Of a stretch of 64,000 nucleotides of DNA, positions 49,465-58,187 are shown one piece after another. The stretch's first letter is position 1, and every line of letters starts with the position of its first letter. Source of the DNA: Pseudomonas sp. RIT623 (lineage in GTDB: Bacteria > Pseudomonadota > Gammaproteobacteria > Pseudomonadales > Pseudomonadaceae); the NCBI RefSeq assembly GCF_004519305.1, contig NZ_SOZA01000020.1, positions 1 through 64,000 of the forward strand, read 5' to 3'. A model generated the notes under the pieces. The model was not told where the DNA came from. It did no database searches and was given only the letters and a program-made list of their open reading frames with translations. Made by a program: the position numbers and the translations under genes.

Positions 49465-51299
49465 CCTGCACTCTCGGCATCTCCGCCTTCTACCACGACA
49501 GCGCGGCCACGCTGGTGATCGATGGGCGCATCGTCGCCGCGGCCCAGGAAGAACGCTTCAGCCGCATCCGCCACGACCCAGGGTTCCCGCGCCAGGCCAT
49601 TGCCTACGTGCTGGCCGAGGCGGGCTTGCGCCTGGACCAGGTCGACCACGTGGCCTACTACGAGGACCCGGCCCTGAAGTTTCGCCGGGTGCTGTCCACC
49701 GCGGCGGTCGCTGGCCTGTCGGCGGTGCGCACCTACGCCCCGGTATTGGCCGACTGGCTCAGCACCAAGCGGCGCATGGACCGAGAAGTGCTGCGCCACC
49801 TCAAGGAGATGGGCGACCGCGCCGACCGACGCATCGAGGTGCATGGCCACCATGCCTCCCATGCCGCCTCGGCCTTCTTCCCCAGCCCCTTCGAACGGGC
49901 GGCGATCCTGTGCATCGACAGCGTCGGCGAATGGGCCACCACCACGCTCTGGCACGGCAAGCCCGAAGGCCTGGAGAAAGTCGCGGAGCTATCGTTCCCG
50001 CATTCGCTTGGCCTGCTCTACTCGGCGTTCACCTACTTCTGCGGCTTCAAGGTCGACTCCGGCGAGTACAAGCTCATGGGCCTGGCGCCCTATGGCAAGC
50101 CGGTGTACGCCGAGCGCATTCTCGCCGAGCTGATCGATGTGAAGCCCGACGGCAGCTTCCGCCTGGACTGGACCAAGTTCGAGTTCATCCGCGGTGAAGT
50201 GATGACCGGCGAAGCCTTCGTGCGCTTGTTCGGCGGCCCGCGGCGTTTGCCCGAGGCGCCGCTGACCGAGCGTGAGTTCGACCTCGCGGCCTCGGTGCAG
50301 AAAGTCACCGAGTTGATCGTTTCGCGCCTGGCCAAGACCGCCCGCGAACTTACCGGCGAGCGCAACCTGTGCATGGCCGGAGGCGTGGCCCTGAACTGCG
50401 TGGCCAACGGCGTGGTGTCCCGCGAGCGGACCTTCGAGCGCCTGTGGATTCAACCGGCCGCCGGTGATGCCGGAGGCTCGCTGGGAGCGGCGTTGCTCAC
50501 CGATCGCCGGCAGCGCCAGGTTACCCAGCGCGAGCTGCCCGAGGCGGTCGATGGCATGAGCGGCTCGCTGCTCGGGCCACAGTACAGCGCCGAGCAGATC
50601 CGCGCCGAGCTGGATGAATGCGGCGCCGTGTACCAGCAGCTGAGCCAGGAGGAATTCGACCACCGGGTGATCCTGAGCATGGAGGAAGGCGGCGTGGTGG
50701 GCTGGTTCCAGGGGCGCATGGAGTTTGGTCCGCGCTCGCTGGGCAACCGCTCGATCCTCGGTGACCCACGACGCTCCGACACCCAGTCGACGATGAACCT
50801 GCGCATCAAGTTCCGCGAGTCGTTCCGCCCGTTCGCCCCGGTGGTGCTGGCCGAGCGCGCGGCCGACTGCTTCGACATCGTCGAGGAGAGTCCCTACATG
50901 CTGGTGGTGTCGCCGGTGGCCCAGGCGATTCGCAAGAGCGTGCCGGGGCACCAGGCGCAGTTGACCGGCATCGACCTGCTCAAGGTGGTGCGCAGCGACC
51001 TGCCGGCGATCACCCATGTCGACTTCTCGGCGCGGGTGCAAACCGTCGACAGCGAGCGCAACCCGCGTTTTCGCGCCTTGCTCGAACGCTTCCACCAGCG
51101 CACCGGCTGCCCGGCGCTGGTCAACACCTCGTTCAACGTGCGTGGCGAACCCATCGTCAACACGCCGTTCGAGGCCTACCGCTGCTTCATGCGCACCAAC
51201 ATGGACGTATTGGCCATCGGCGATTTCTACCTCGAGAAAGCCCAGCAGCCACAGTTCGAGGAAGCGGTCGACTGGCGCGAGACCGTGCCGCTGGACTGA
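49461..51299 (+). CDS. NodU/CmcH-family O-carbamoyltransferase
   Basis: 612 residues, typical for the family. The Kae1-like N-terminal domain makes carbamoyl-adenylate (motif HGHHASHAASAF, residues 128-139; LCIDSVGEW; MAGGVALNCVANG). The YrdC-like C-terminal domain transfers the carbamoyl group (GRMEFGPRSLGNRSIL about 412-427; LVNTSFNVRGEPIVNTP). The substrate carries a hydroxyl; the neighbours suggest an amino-acid-derived alcohol. ATGA overlap with the diiron enzyme gene. Confidence 0.93.
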   Translation: MTCTLGISAFYHDSAATLVIDGRIVAAAQEERFSRIRHDPGFPRQAIAYVLAEAGLRLDQVDHVAYYEDPALKFRRVLSTAAVAGLSAVRTYAPVLADWLSTKRRMDREVLRHLKEMGDRADRRIEVHGHHASHAASAFFPSPFERAAILCIDSVGEWATTTLWHGKPEGLEKVAELSFPHSLGLLYSAFTYFCGFKVDSGEYKLMGLAPYGKPVYAERILAELIDVKPDGSFRLDWTKFEFIRGEVMTGEAFVRLFGGPRRLPEAPLTEREFDLAASVQKVTELIVSRLAKTARELTGERNLCMAGGVALNCVANGVVSRERTFERLWIQPAAGDAGGSLGAALLTDRRQRQVTQRELPEAVDGMSGSLLGPQYSAEQIRAELDECGAVYQQLSQEEFDHRVILSMEEGGVVGWFQGRMEFGPRSLGNRSILGDPRRSDTQSTMNLRIKFRESFRPFAPVVLAERAADCFDIVEESPYMLVVSPVAQAIRKSVPGHQAQLTGIDLLKVVRSDLPAITHVDFSARVQTVDSERNPRFRALLERFHQRTGCPALVNTSFNVRGEPIVNTPFEAYRCFMRTNMDVLAIGDFYLEKAQQPQFEEAVDWRETVPLD

Positions 51300-51327
51300 A
51301 CATTTCATCTACTAGGGAAGGTGCAAC

Positions 51328-51444
51328 ATGGAATACGTTCTGCTCTACCTGATCTTGCCTCTCGGTGTGTTGCTGCGGCGCGGCGCGCGGTTTGCCCATC
51401 GTCCGGATCCCAAGGTCGCGTCCTACCTGAAGCGCCAATCATGA
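51328..51444 (+). CDS. Mini-ORF 2, 38-residue peptide
   Basis: The ATG is preceded by GGGAAG and the product begins MEYVLLYLILPLGVLL, a single hydrophobic segment, then RRGARFAHRPDPKVASYLKRQS. It sits between the carbamoyltransferase stop and the dioxygenase, and its TGA overlaps the next ATG (ATGA). The single membrane-type segment and basic tail suggest a small membrane-anchored peptide. The arrangement mirrors mini-ORF 1; small essential ORFs are reported for the FVG cluster of P. fluorescens (recalled), but homology is untested. Confidence 0.65.
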   Translation: MEYVLLYLILPLGVLLRRGARFAHRPDPKVASYLKRQS

Positions 51445-52397
51445 GCCTCATGGCGCTGGATGTGCACCAGGCCTCGGTGGTCCAGGTGCTGACCGTGAGC
51501 GATGCCGACCTGTCCGGGCTGGCAGCCTGCCGCGAACGTCTGGCCAGCATGCCGCACCGCGCCGACAACGTCGGCGCGGTGGGCGCCGACTGGCTGCGCT
51601 CGCTGCTTGGCCCAGCCCTGGTCGAGAGCATCCGCGGGTTTGCCGGGTGCAGCCACAAGGCCCTGCTGTTGCGCGGCATCGGCCTGTCCACCGCGGTGCC
51701 GTCGCCGAGCAACGGCTTCTTGCCCGATGCCCAGTGCGTGCTGGATTTCGACCTGCTGCATTTCGGCATGCTCAACCTGCTGGGGGTGCGCTCCCACGCC
51801 GTGGAGTACGAGAACCACGGCAAGCTGGTGCGCAATGTGGTGCCGGTGGCGCAAGCGGCGGGCACCACCAGTTCCTGGGGCGCGGATGTGGATTTCTCGT
51901 GGCATACCGACAACCCCAACTGGCCATTCGACGACCAGGCCAGCGATGTCGCCCGCAGCGTGCCCAACTACCTGGCGTTCATCGCCGTGCGTAACCACGA
52001 GCAGGCCTCCACCGACATCGTCTGCGTCGACCATGTGCTGTCACGCCTGCCGGCCTGGGCCATCGAGCACCTCAGCCAGCCGGCCTTCGCCTTCGGCGCG
52101 CCGGCCTCCAACGAAGGCCATGACGGCGAGCAACGGGTGATGCCGATTCTCGAGCGTGGCGCCAACGGCTATCGGCTGCGCTTCGACGACGGCATCGTCA
52201 GCGCCAGCGCCGCGCCCGCCCAGGCCGCGCTCAGCCTGCTGCGCCAGGTGCTCAAGGACATCCAGGGCATAGAGCTGGTGCTGCAGCCCGGTGACTTCTT
52301 CATTTTCAAGAACGCCCGCGTGCTGCATCGGCGCAAGGCGTTCAAACCCCTGCCCGATGGCCAGGCGCGCTGGTTGCGCCGGGTCTACGGCAGCTGA
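51441..52397 (+). CDS. Clavaminate-synthase-like Fe(II)/2-oxoglutarate dioxygenase
   Basis: 318 residues. The metal triad is visible: HxD in FSWHTDNPNW (His155, Asp157) and distal His in NARVLHRRKAF (His296), with a downstream basic RWLRRVYG segment for the 2-oxoglutarate carboxylate. The layout resembles the clavaminate synthase/TauD-like enzymes that hydroxylate or desaturate free amino acids. It probably installs the hydroxyl or unsaturation on which the carbamoyltransferase acts. Translation is coupled to mini-ORF 2. Confidence 0.8.
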   Translation: MSLMALDVHQASVVQVLTVSDADLSGLAACRERLASMPHRADNVGAVGADWLRSLLGPALVESIRGFAGCSHKALLLRGIGLSTAVPSPSNGFLPDAQCVLDFDLLHFGMLNLLGVRSHAVEYENHGKLVRNVVPVAQAAGTTSSWGADVDFSWHTDNPNWPFDDQASDVARSVPNYLAFIAVRNHEQASTDIVCVDHVLSRLPAWAIEHLSQPAFAFGAPASNEGHDGEQRVMPILERGANGYRLRFDDGIVSASAAPAQAALSLLRQVLKDIQGIELVLQPGDFFIFKNARVLHRRKAFKPLPDGQARWLRRVYGS

Positions 52398-52436
52398 TGC
52401 TTTGCTGACAAATCTCACGACGAACAAGGAGTTTCC

Positions 52437-53693
52437 ATGAACAAGCGTATTGCAGTTATCGGTGGTCGTCCGGCGCCTATCCACGGTGCCAAGGAAATGG
52501 GCATCGATGTCGTGCTGGTGCACCAGGAAGGTGACTACGAGCAGGAGATCGTCAGCCATTGCGAGCGCGTGGTGCATGCCCGCATCGACGATGCCGAGGC
52601 GATCATCAAGGTGCTCGAACCGCTGCACCGCGAGCGCCCGTTCGAGCGCATCATCACCACCACCGAGGTGGCGGGCGAGTCCACCGGCAAGGTGGTCGAC
52701 CACTTCAAGCTGACCGGTGTCTCCTACAAGACCGCGCACCTGCTCAAGGACAAGGTGGCCATGCGCGAGCTGCTGGCCAAGCACGACCTGAGCCCGGTGG
52801 CCTTCCGTCACGTCACCTGCGCCGAGGACGCCATCGCGTTCGTCGCCGAGCATGGCCGCTCGGTGCTCAAGCCGGCCGAAGGCGTCGCCAGCCTGCACAT
52901 CCACCCCTGCGAGGATGCCGCCAGCGCCACCCGTGCCTGGCAGGCGCTCAAGGACGCCGAGGTGCGCCACATCATCATCGAAGAGTACCTGGACGGCCCG
53001 GTGGTCAGCGTCGACTCGTTCTCCTTCAAGCGCCGCCACCTGCCGATCGGCTACTCGCAGTACCGCATGAACGACAAGTACGTCGAGTGGGAAGTCAGCA
53101 CCCCCAGCACCGACGCCAAGCAGTGGCTCACCGAGCTCAAGGACATGACCTGCCGCCTGCTCGACGCGGTGGAGCTGGAAGAGGGCCCGTCGCACAGCGA
53201 GTTCGTCCTCACCGCCAAGGGCCCGCGCGTGCTCGAGTCCCATGCCCGCCTGGCCGGCTCCGGCGCCCCGGAACTGGTGCGCCGCGCCTTCGGCCTGGAC
53301 CTGAACCGCATGTTCCTCACCGTGCCGCTGGGCATCGACGAACTGCCGCTGGAGTCGCCAGAGCCCAAGGCCGGTGCCGCGATCCAGTTCTTCGTGCCGA
53401 CCCCGGGCAAGGTGCGCAAGGTCGAGCTCGACCTCAAGCCTGACGTCGACGTGCGCCACACCCGCCCAGGCGAGACGCCGCTGGTGTTCCTGCCGTTCCT
53501 GTTCGAGCTGGGCGAGGCCGAGCGCGCGGTGGTCATCCAGAAGCACGAAGGCGATGTGATCCCGCCGCTGGACACCGTGGCCGACTGCGTTTCCGGTTAT
53601 GTGCTGGCCACCGGCACCTCGCGCGAGGACGCGGTGCGCATCGGCGATGAACTGGTCGCCGCCGTGCACTTCATCCAGGAGCCCCAGGCATGA
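52437..53693 (+). CDS. ATP-grasp ligase 1
   Basis: 418 residues. ATP-grasp fold: N-terminal Rossmann-like part (IAVIGGRPAPIHGAKEMGIDVVLVHQEGD), ATP-binding region (LLKDKVAMRELLAKHDLSP... LKPAEGVASLHIHP), catalytic loop (HSEFVLTAKGPRVLESHARLAGSGAPELV). The arrangement resembles L-amino-acid ligases and BacD-type enzymes that make amide bonds via an acyl-phosphate. An AGGAG ribosome site precedes the start. It is followed with ATGA overlap by a second ATP-grasp. Confidence 0.85.
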   Translation: MNKRIAVIGGRPAPIHGAKEMGIDVVLVHQEGDYEQEIVSHCERVVHARIDDAEAIIKVLEPLHRERPFERIITTTEVAGESTGKVVDHFKLTGVSYKTAHLLKDKVAMRELLAKHDLSPVAFRHVTCAEDAIAFVAEHGRSVLKPAEGVASLHIHPCEDAASATRAWQALKDAEVRHIIIEEYLDGPVVSVDSFSFKRRHLPIGYSQYRMNDKYVEWEVSTPSTDAKQWLTELKDMTCRLLDAVELEEGPSHSEFVLTAKGPRVLESHARLAGSGAPELVRRAFGLDLNRMFLTVPLGIDELPLESPEPKAGAAIQFFVPTPGKVRKVELDLKPDVDVRHTRPGETPLVFLPFLFELGEAERAVVIQKHEGDVIPPLDTVADCVSGYVLATGTSREDAVRIGDELVAAVHFIQEPQA

Positions 53694-54889
53694 GCTACGT
53701 GCTCTGCCTGCATCGCTGGGTAGGGCGCCAGGCACTCTACGACGAGTATGAGCTGCCCGCTGGCAGGGTGATTCGGGCGATCTGCACGCCCGAGTCACTC
53801 GGCTCGCTGCCGGCAGCGCGGCTGGCGTCGAGCTCGACGCTGGCCTCGCTGGACGATGCCGACGCGGTCATGGCCGAGGCTGGGCGGGTGATCGCCCAGT
53901 ACGGCGTGCCCGAGCGCGTGGTGGCGTTGAACGAAGGCGACCTGCTCAATGCCGCCGCGATTCGCGAGCGCTGGGCCATCCACGGCGACGCGCCGGCCTG
54001 GGTCGAGCGCTTTCGCGACAAGCTCAGCATGCTCGCGGTGGCCAACCGGCAGACGGCCATCGCCGTGCTGCCGGCGGTGGCCGCGGACGATGCGCAGGGG
54101 GTGCGCCAGTTGCTGCAAAGCCACGGCTACCCGCTGGTGCTCAAGCCGCGCTTCGGCACCGCCAGCCGCGGCGTCAGGATCCTGCGCCAGGCGCAGGACC
54201 TGGCGCTGCTGCAGGACGCGCAGCCAGAGCCGATGATGGTCCAGGTGTTCTGCGCCGCGCCGATTTTGCATGTGGATGGCTGGTGGGATGGCGAGCAGGT
54301 GGTGGTGCTGACCGCATCGCGCTATGTGAACAGCTGCGCCGACTTCGGCCCGGACAGCCCGCTGGGCAGCATCGAGCTTGCCGAAGGCGATGACGAGCGA
54401 CGCATCGCCAGCCGCGTCGCCGAGCTGCTGGCGGCCTTCGCGCCAGGGCGCGAGATTGTCTTCCACCTGGAACTGTTCGATGACGGCGACGCCTTGCGCT
54501 TTCTCGAGATCGGCGCCCGCGTCGGCGGCGCGGAAATCCCGTTCCTTTGGCGCGAGGTGCGCGACATCGACCTGGTGGGCATCGCCTGGGAGTTGCAGAC
54601 CGAAGCTTCCAGCCGCTACCGCGAGCAGGCGCGCAGCCGCAGCCGCGACGGCCGCCCGCTGCATGGCGAGCGTGGCGCCTGGGTGATTGGCCGGCGTGCC
54701 AGCACGCCCGACGCAGGCCTGGGCACGTTGTATTGGTCGCTGCCCCAGGAGCTACAGCGCACTGCCAGCGGTGTTTATGAAGGGGCGAAGACCCGCCTGC
54801 GCCTGCGCAGCTTCGACCGCCAGGCGCTGGAGCGCGATGTCGAGTCGATCTTCGCGCAGTTGTCCCACGCCTGGAGCGTGCAAGCATGA
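53690..54889 (+). CDS. ATP-grasp ligase 2
   Basis: 399 residues. ATP-grasp core: YPLVLKPRFGTASRGVRIL (phosphate loop, residues about 146-164), MMVQVFCAAPILHVDGWW, and the metal-binding region VFHLELFDDGDALRFLEIGARVGGAEIP. Distinct from ligase 1 in sequence. Two ATP-grasp enzymes in series suggest that two amide bonds, or activation of two different amino-acid units, are made. The start overlaps the ligase 1 stop. Confidence 0.84.
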   Translation: MSYVLCLHRWVGRQALYDEYELPAGRVIRAICTPESLGSLPAARLASSSTLASLDDADAVMAEAGRVIAQYGVPERVVALNEGDLLNAAAIRERWAIHGDAPAWVERFRDKLSMLAVANRQTAIAVLPAVAADDAQGVRQLLQSHGYPLVLKPRFGTASRGVRILRQAQDLALLQDAQPEPMMVQVFCAAPILHVDGWWDGEQVVVLTASRYVNSCADFGPDSPLGSIELAEGDDERRIASRVAELLAAFAPGREIVFHLELFDDGDALRFLEIGARVGGAEIPFLWREVRDIDLVGIAWELQTEASSRYREQARSRSRDGRPLHGERGAWVIGRRASTPDAGLGTLYWSLPQELQRTASGVYEGAKTRLRLRSFDRQALERDVESIFAQLSHAWSVQA

Positions 54890-54988
54890 GGGCCGCGCCG
54901 CGCGCCCTGGTTACATTGAACGATGCCGGCCGCGGCGCTGCCTTGCAGCGCCGTTGGGCCACCCAGCCATGCGAAGGAGCATGTTGAG

Positions 54989-55615
54989 ATGCCGTTGGAG
55001 AATTTGATAGGTGTGGCGATCATCGCCCTGGGCATGGTCTTGACCCCCGGCCCGAACATGGTCTACCTGACATCCCGGGCGATTTCCCAGGGCCGCCTGG
55101 CCGGGATGATCTCCCTGGCCGGCGTGGCGCTGGGGTTCATCTGCTACCTGGTGGCCTCCGGGCTTGGCCTGTCGGCGCTGTTCAAGGCCGTGCCGGTGGC
55201 ATATGACGTGGTGCGCATCGCCGGCGCCTTCTACCTGGGTTACCTGGCCTGGAACATGGTACGCGGCGCCTCGCCTTTCGAGGCGCGGGAACTGCCGCCG
55301 CATTCGCCGCGCAAATTGTTCACCATGGGGCTGGTGACCAACCTGCTGAACCCGAAGATCGCGTTGATGTACTCGGCGTTGATTCCGCAGTTCATCGACC
55401 CAACGGTGGGGTCGACCTTGCAGCAGTACATGCAACTGGGGTTGGTGCAGATCGTCATTGCGGTGACGGTGAATGGGCTGATCGTGCTGGCGGCGGCGCG
55501 GGTGAGCCGCTTCCTGACCGCCCGGCCCGCGGCGATGAGGACCCAGCGGTGGGTGTCCGGGGCGGTGTTGGGGGTGTTTGCGGTGGATATTTTGTTGAGG
55601 AAGCCGTTGGATTGA
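54989..55615 (+). CDS. LysE/RhtB family exporter
   Basis: 208 residues from MPLENLIGVAII; the ATG is preceded by AGGAG at about ten bases. Six membrane helices; signature GMVLTPGPNMVYLTSRAISQGRLAG, FYLGYLAWNMVRG and TNLLNPKIALMYSALIPQF. Members export amino acids such as lysine, threonine or homoserine. As the last gene of the operon it is the likely exporter or self-protection of the amino-acid-like product. Confidence 0.9.
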   Translation: MPLENLIGVAIIALGMVLTPGPNMVYLTSRAISQGRLAGMISLAGVALGFICYLVASGLGLSALFKAVPVAYDVVRIAGAFYLGYLAWNMVRGASPFEARELPPHSPRKLFTMGLVTNLLNPKIALMYSALIPQFIDPTVGSTLQQYMQLGLVQIVIAVTVNGLIVLAAARVSRFLTARPAAMRTQRWVSGAVLGVFAVDILLRKPLD

Positions 55616-55631
55616 GGGGGGTGGGAGTTAG

Positions 55632-55657
55632 AAAGGCGCCATTTGGCGTCTTTTTTA
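55632..55657 (+). terminator. Intrinsic terminator of the biosynthetic operon
   Basis: AAAGGCGCCA and TGGCGTCTTT pair (with one G/T wobble) around a two-base loop and lead into a T-run. It ends the transcript about 20 bp after the LysE stop codon and marks the left side of the defence island. Confidence 0.85.
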
Positions 55658-55910
55658 TTGGGCCGGGGTAATTTGAAACAAGTCGGTATCTATCTGTTTT
55701 TTCTGATTAATAATTTATTGGTCAACTTGCCTGGAATACCAGTTGGAACGCTGCGTGGTCTGGATTCCGATGGACGGTGCTTTTTGAGCTCCGCCCAAAA
55801 AAAAGAATCGGGATCGAGTCTATCAACTAAATGGTCGCGCTGTTGATTGTTGCCCCTGCGCGTACGATGTCCCCACTCGCAGGTACAGGGGTTCCTAGCA
55901 AACGATACCG
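55658..55910. other. Spacer between the biosynthetic operon and the defence genes
   Basis: About 250 bases without a gene that can be supported. The composition is AT-rich compared with the operon and includes poly-A and poly-T tracts. No attachment-site core, tRNA end or terminal repeat was recognised. Confidence 0.4.
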
Positions 55911-57779
55911 TCAATGATTGCTGTGTTGGCTAAGCCGACTCTCGAAGTACTGCGCAGTCTCTTTGTCGGTGCAGTACAGGTAGCAACCCTTCATCCCACG
56001 TGTCATCAGAGTTCGGTATGTATTTTTGATGATCAGGTCTGTTTCTTTTTTCGCTAGGGTAGGTTGCTCTTTCATCATTTTTTTCCAGCCGCGAATCGAT
56101 TTATCGTGCTTGTCGCGCTCGGCCGGGGATGTCACTACCTTACCGTCACGTACGATTAGGTCTGGCCCGATGATCACCCCAATGTAGTCGACTTCCAAAC
56201 CTTGGCAGGTATGAATACAGCCAACCTGCTCAATGGAGTTCTCAGCGATGATCCATAGGCTGCCATCCTGATCCAGGTTCCATTGGCGTTTGTAGTCACC
56301 AATGACGATATCAGCAGCGGTGGAGTCTTTCTTGCTCAGCCAAGGCCAGCAATAGCCCGCGACCACACGAGCTTTGTTTCCGTGGTTTTTCTCGTTGATT
56401 GCTTCATGCATCGCCTGAGGTGAGTCGAACACCTTAAACTCGTACTCTTGAGTCTCAAGCGTCGGATTTGCCGTCGAACGAATGCCTAGCGTGTCATCCA
56501 GCCATGCCAGGTAACCGTCAGAACCACTGCAGCGAAACTGCGAAGACAGCACGTGTTCTTCAACCTCAGCACCCTTGGCTTTTGCAAAGGCGCGTATCGC
56601 CTGCTTGCTGCCAATATCGCTCAAGGTTACACGCTGGTCTTCATCAATGAAGAAAATTGAGCATTTCGCTGAATCAATCAGCTCCTTGATCTGGTTTTCC
56701 CCAAGGTTTCCATAAAGCCCGCTTTTCTCATTCAGCCGATGAGCTTCGTCCACGATAAGCGCATCGAATGTGTTGGGCTCAGTGTCGATGAACGCCCCAG
56801 AGCCTGAAAAGAAATTCGAGAAATGGCTGCGTTTGATGGTGCCAACCAGTTTGCTTTCGTAGACCTTGCGTGGGGCGGCATTCTTCGAGACATATTTGCT
56901 TAACAGCCTCAATTCTGTGAGCCTCACCAGCAAATTGATAGCCAGAACAGTTTTCCCGGTGCCCGGCCCCCCCTCAATAATCAGCACCTTTGGCGCTTGC
57001 TCCGAAGCTTCGCTTGCCGCTGCGAGCGCCGATTCAAAAATTGCTTTCTGATCGTCAATCAATACGAACTCTGGCTTGCCTGTCATCAGCCCTTCGAGGG
57101 CTTCGGCTAGCGCTTTGGATGGGCGGATTTTCCCATCGGACAGTTCGTAGAGAACCTCTTTGTTGTCGCCGTGAGCAATATGCTTTTTCAGGAAGCTTCT
57201 GAGTTTGGTGAGCTCGTCCGGCCCTTTCAGGAACAGTGGGGCTTTGCTGATGTGGGGCTCGTAGTGAGCTGAGTCGATGATGCCGTCGCTGACGTAGTTA
57301 TGAAGGTAGGCACACGGACGGATCTCGATGCTTTTGTCATACACCGCTTCGTTGAAGCCCTCCAGCAGCGCGGCGTATGACCAAACCTGATAGGACGGGT
57401 GAATGGTCTCAACGAGGCCGCCACCCAATGCTGTTTTGACGATGGCATCCTTGGTAGTGGCGTTGGCCTTGCTCCATTGCTTCAATTCGATCAAGACGGC
57501 TTTTTTTGCCTGCTTTTCGTCGCGACCGGTGAGCAGAAAATCGATTCGCTTCGACGACTGCGGAATGTGCAGCTCAATGGCGAGGCCCGCGTCGCTCGGC
57601 AGGCCTTCATCCCTAAGGACCTTGGCCATGTACGTTAGCGATCCTTGCCACGACCTGATTTCCGACCTGCCAACGGTCTTGCCGGTGGCTTCCTTGTAAT
57701 GCCTGAGGATCACGTCCTCGATGTCATCGTTATCGTTGTCTTTTAGAAATTGCTGTTTGGTCGCAGCGTAAACGATCAC
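55911..57779 (-). CDS. Nuclease-DUF2075 helicase/ATPase
   Basis: 622 residues from a GTG start (VIVYAATKQQFLKDND) with AAGGA eight bases upstream. The N-terminal region contains RIDFLLTGRDEKQAKKAVLIELKQW, a PD-(D/E)xK-like signature (D...ExK). It is followed by a DUF2075/superfamily 1-like ATPase: Walker A IEGGPGTGKTVLAINL, DEAHRL and a C-terminal helicase part (HTCQGLEVDYIGVIIG ... RTLMTRGMKGCYLYC). Such nuclease-helicase fusions are common in phage-defence loci. It follows the MazG-like gene by 24 bp. Confidence 0.85.
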   Translation of the reverse strand: MIVYAATKQQFLKDNDNDDIEDVILRHYKEATGKTVGRSEIRSWQGSLTYMAKVLRDEGLPSDAGLAIELHIPQSSKRIDFLLTGRDEKQAKKAVLIELKQWSKANATTKDAIVKTALGGGLVETIHPSYQVWSYAALLEGFNEAVYDKSIEIRPCAYLHNYVSDGIIDSAHYEPHISKAPLFLKGPDELTKLRSFLKKHIAHGDNKEVLYELSDGKIRPSKALAEALEGLMTGKPEFVLIDDQKAIFESALAAASEASEQAPKVLIIEGGPGTGKTVLAINLLVRLTELRLLSKYVSKNAAPRKVYESKLVGTIKRSHFSNFFSGSGAFIDTEPNTFDALIVDEAHRLNEKSGLYGNLGENQIKELIDSAKCSIFFIDEDQRVTLSDIGSKQAIRAFAKAKGAEVEEHVLSSQFRCSGSDGYLAWLDDTLGIRSTANPTLETQEYEFKVFDSPQAMHEAINEKNHGNKARVVAGYCWPWLSKKDSTAADIVIGDYKRQWNLDQDGSLWIIAENSIEQVGCIHTCQGLEVDYIGVIIGPDLIVRDGKVVTSPAERDKHDKSIRGWKKMMKEQPTLAKKETDLIIKNTYRTLMTRGMKGCYLYCTDKETAQYFESRLSQHSNH

Positions 57780-57803
57780 GGTTTGTCCTTAGATTCGGGT
57801 TGA

Positions 57804-58187
57804 TCAGAGTCGGTCGTACTTTTTGCTGCTGCTTTTGGCTTTATCCACGGGGTATTTCTGGCCGTTCGAGGCGAGTTTCCGTGTCACCGCTTCGTTGAGG
57901 TCAACCCCGAGTACGCTGCTCAGCCGAACCAGGTACATCAGTACGTCCGCCAATTCGTCCTTGACGGCTTGGCCGATCTCGGGATCTGTAGCTGCGGAGA
58001 GCGAATCGGGATCGCTCATCCATTGGAAAATCTCGCACAGCTCTCCTACCTCGCCAGTGAGAGCCAGGATGAGATTTTTGGGGGAGTGGAACTGCTGCCA
58101 GTCGCGATCATCTGCGAAGCGCTGAAGGGATGCGGCAAGCTTCACAACGTCAACCAGTGGCGCAGATGAGCTGTCTGAGTCACTCAC
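57804..58187 (-). CDS. MazG-like nucleotide pyrophosphohydrolase
   Basis: 127 residues from a GTG start (VSDSDSSSAP). The all-alpha NTP-PPase fold is marked by LILALTGEVGELCEIFQW (ExxE) and VKDELADVLMYLVRLS (ExxD), which bind magnesium. Family members cleave (d)NTPs to monophosphates, often in housekeeping or defence. Together with the DUF2075 gene downstream it looks like a two-gene operon. A nucleotide-depletion or modified-nucleotide role in defence is inferred. Confidence 0.85.
   Translation of the reverse strand: MSDSDSSSAPLVDVVKLAASLQRFADDRDWQQFHSPKNLILALTGEVGELCEIFQWMSDPDSLSAATDPEIGQAVKDELADVLMYLVRLSSVLGVDLNEAVTRKLASNGQKYPVDKAKSSSKKYDRL

Noticed and set aside
55643..55846. 67-codon frame after the LysE terminator
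   Set aside because: Begins inside the terminator hairpin and has no ribosome site or similarity.
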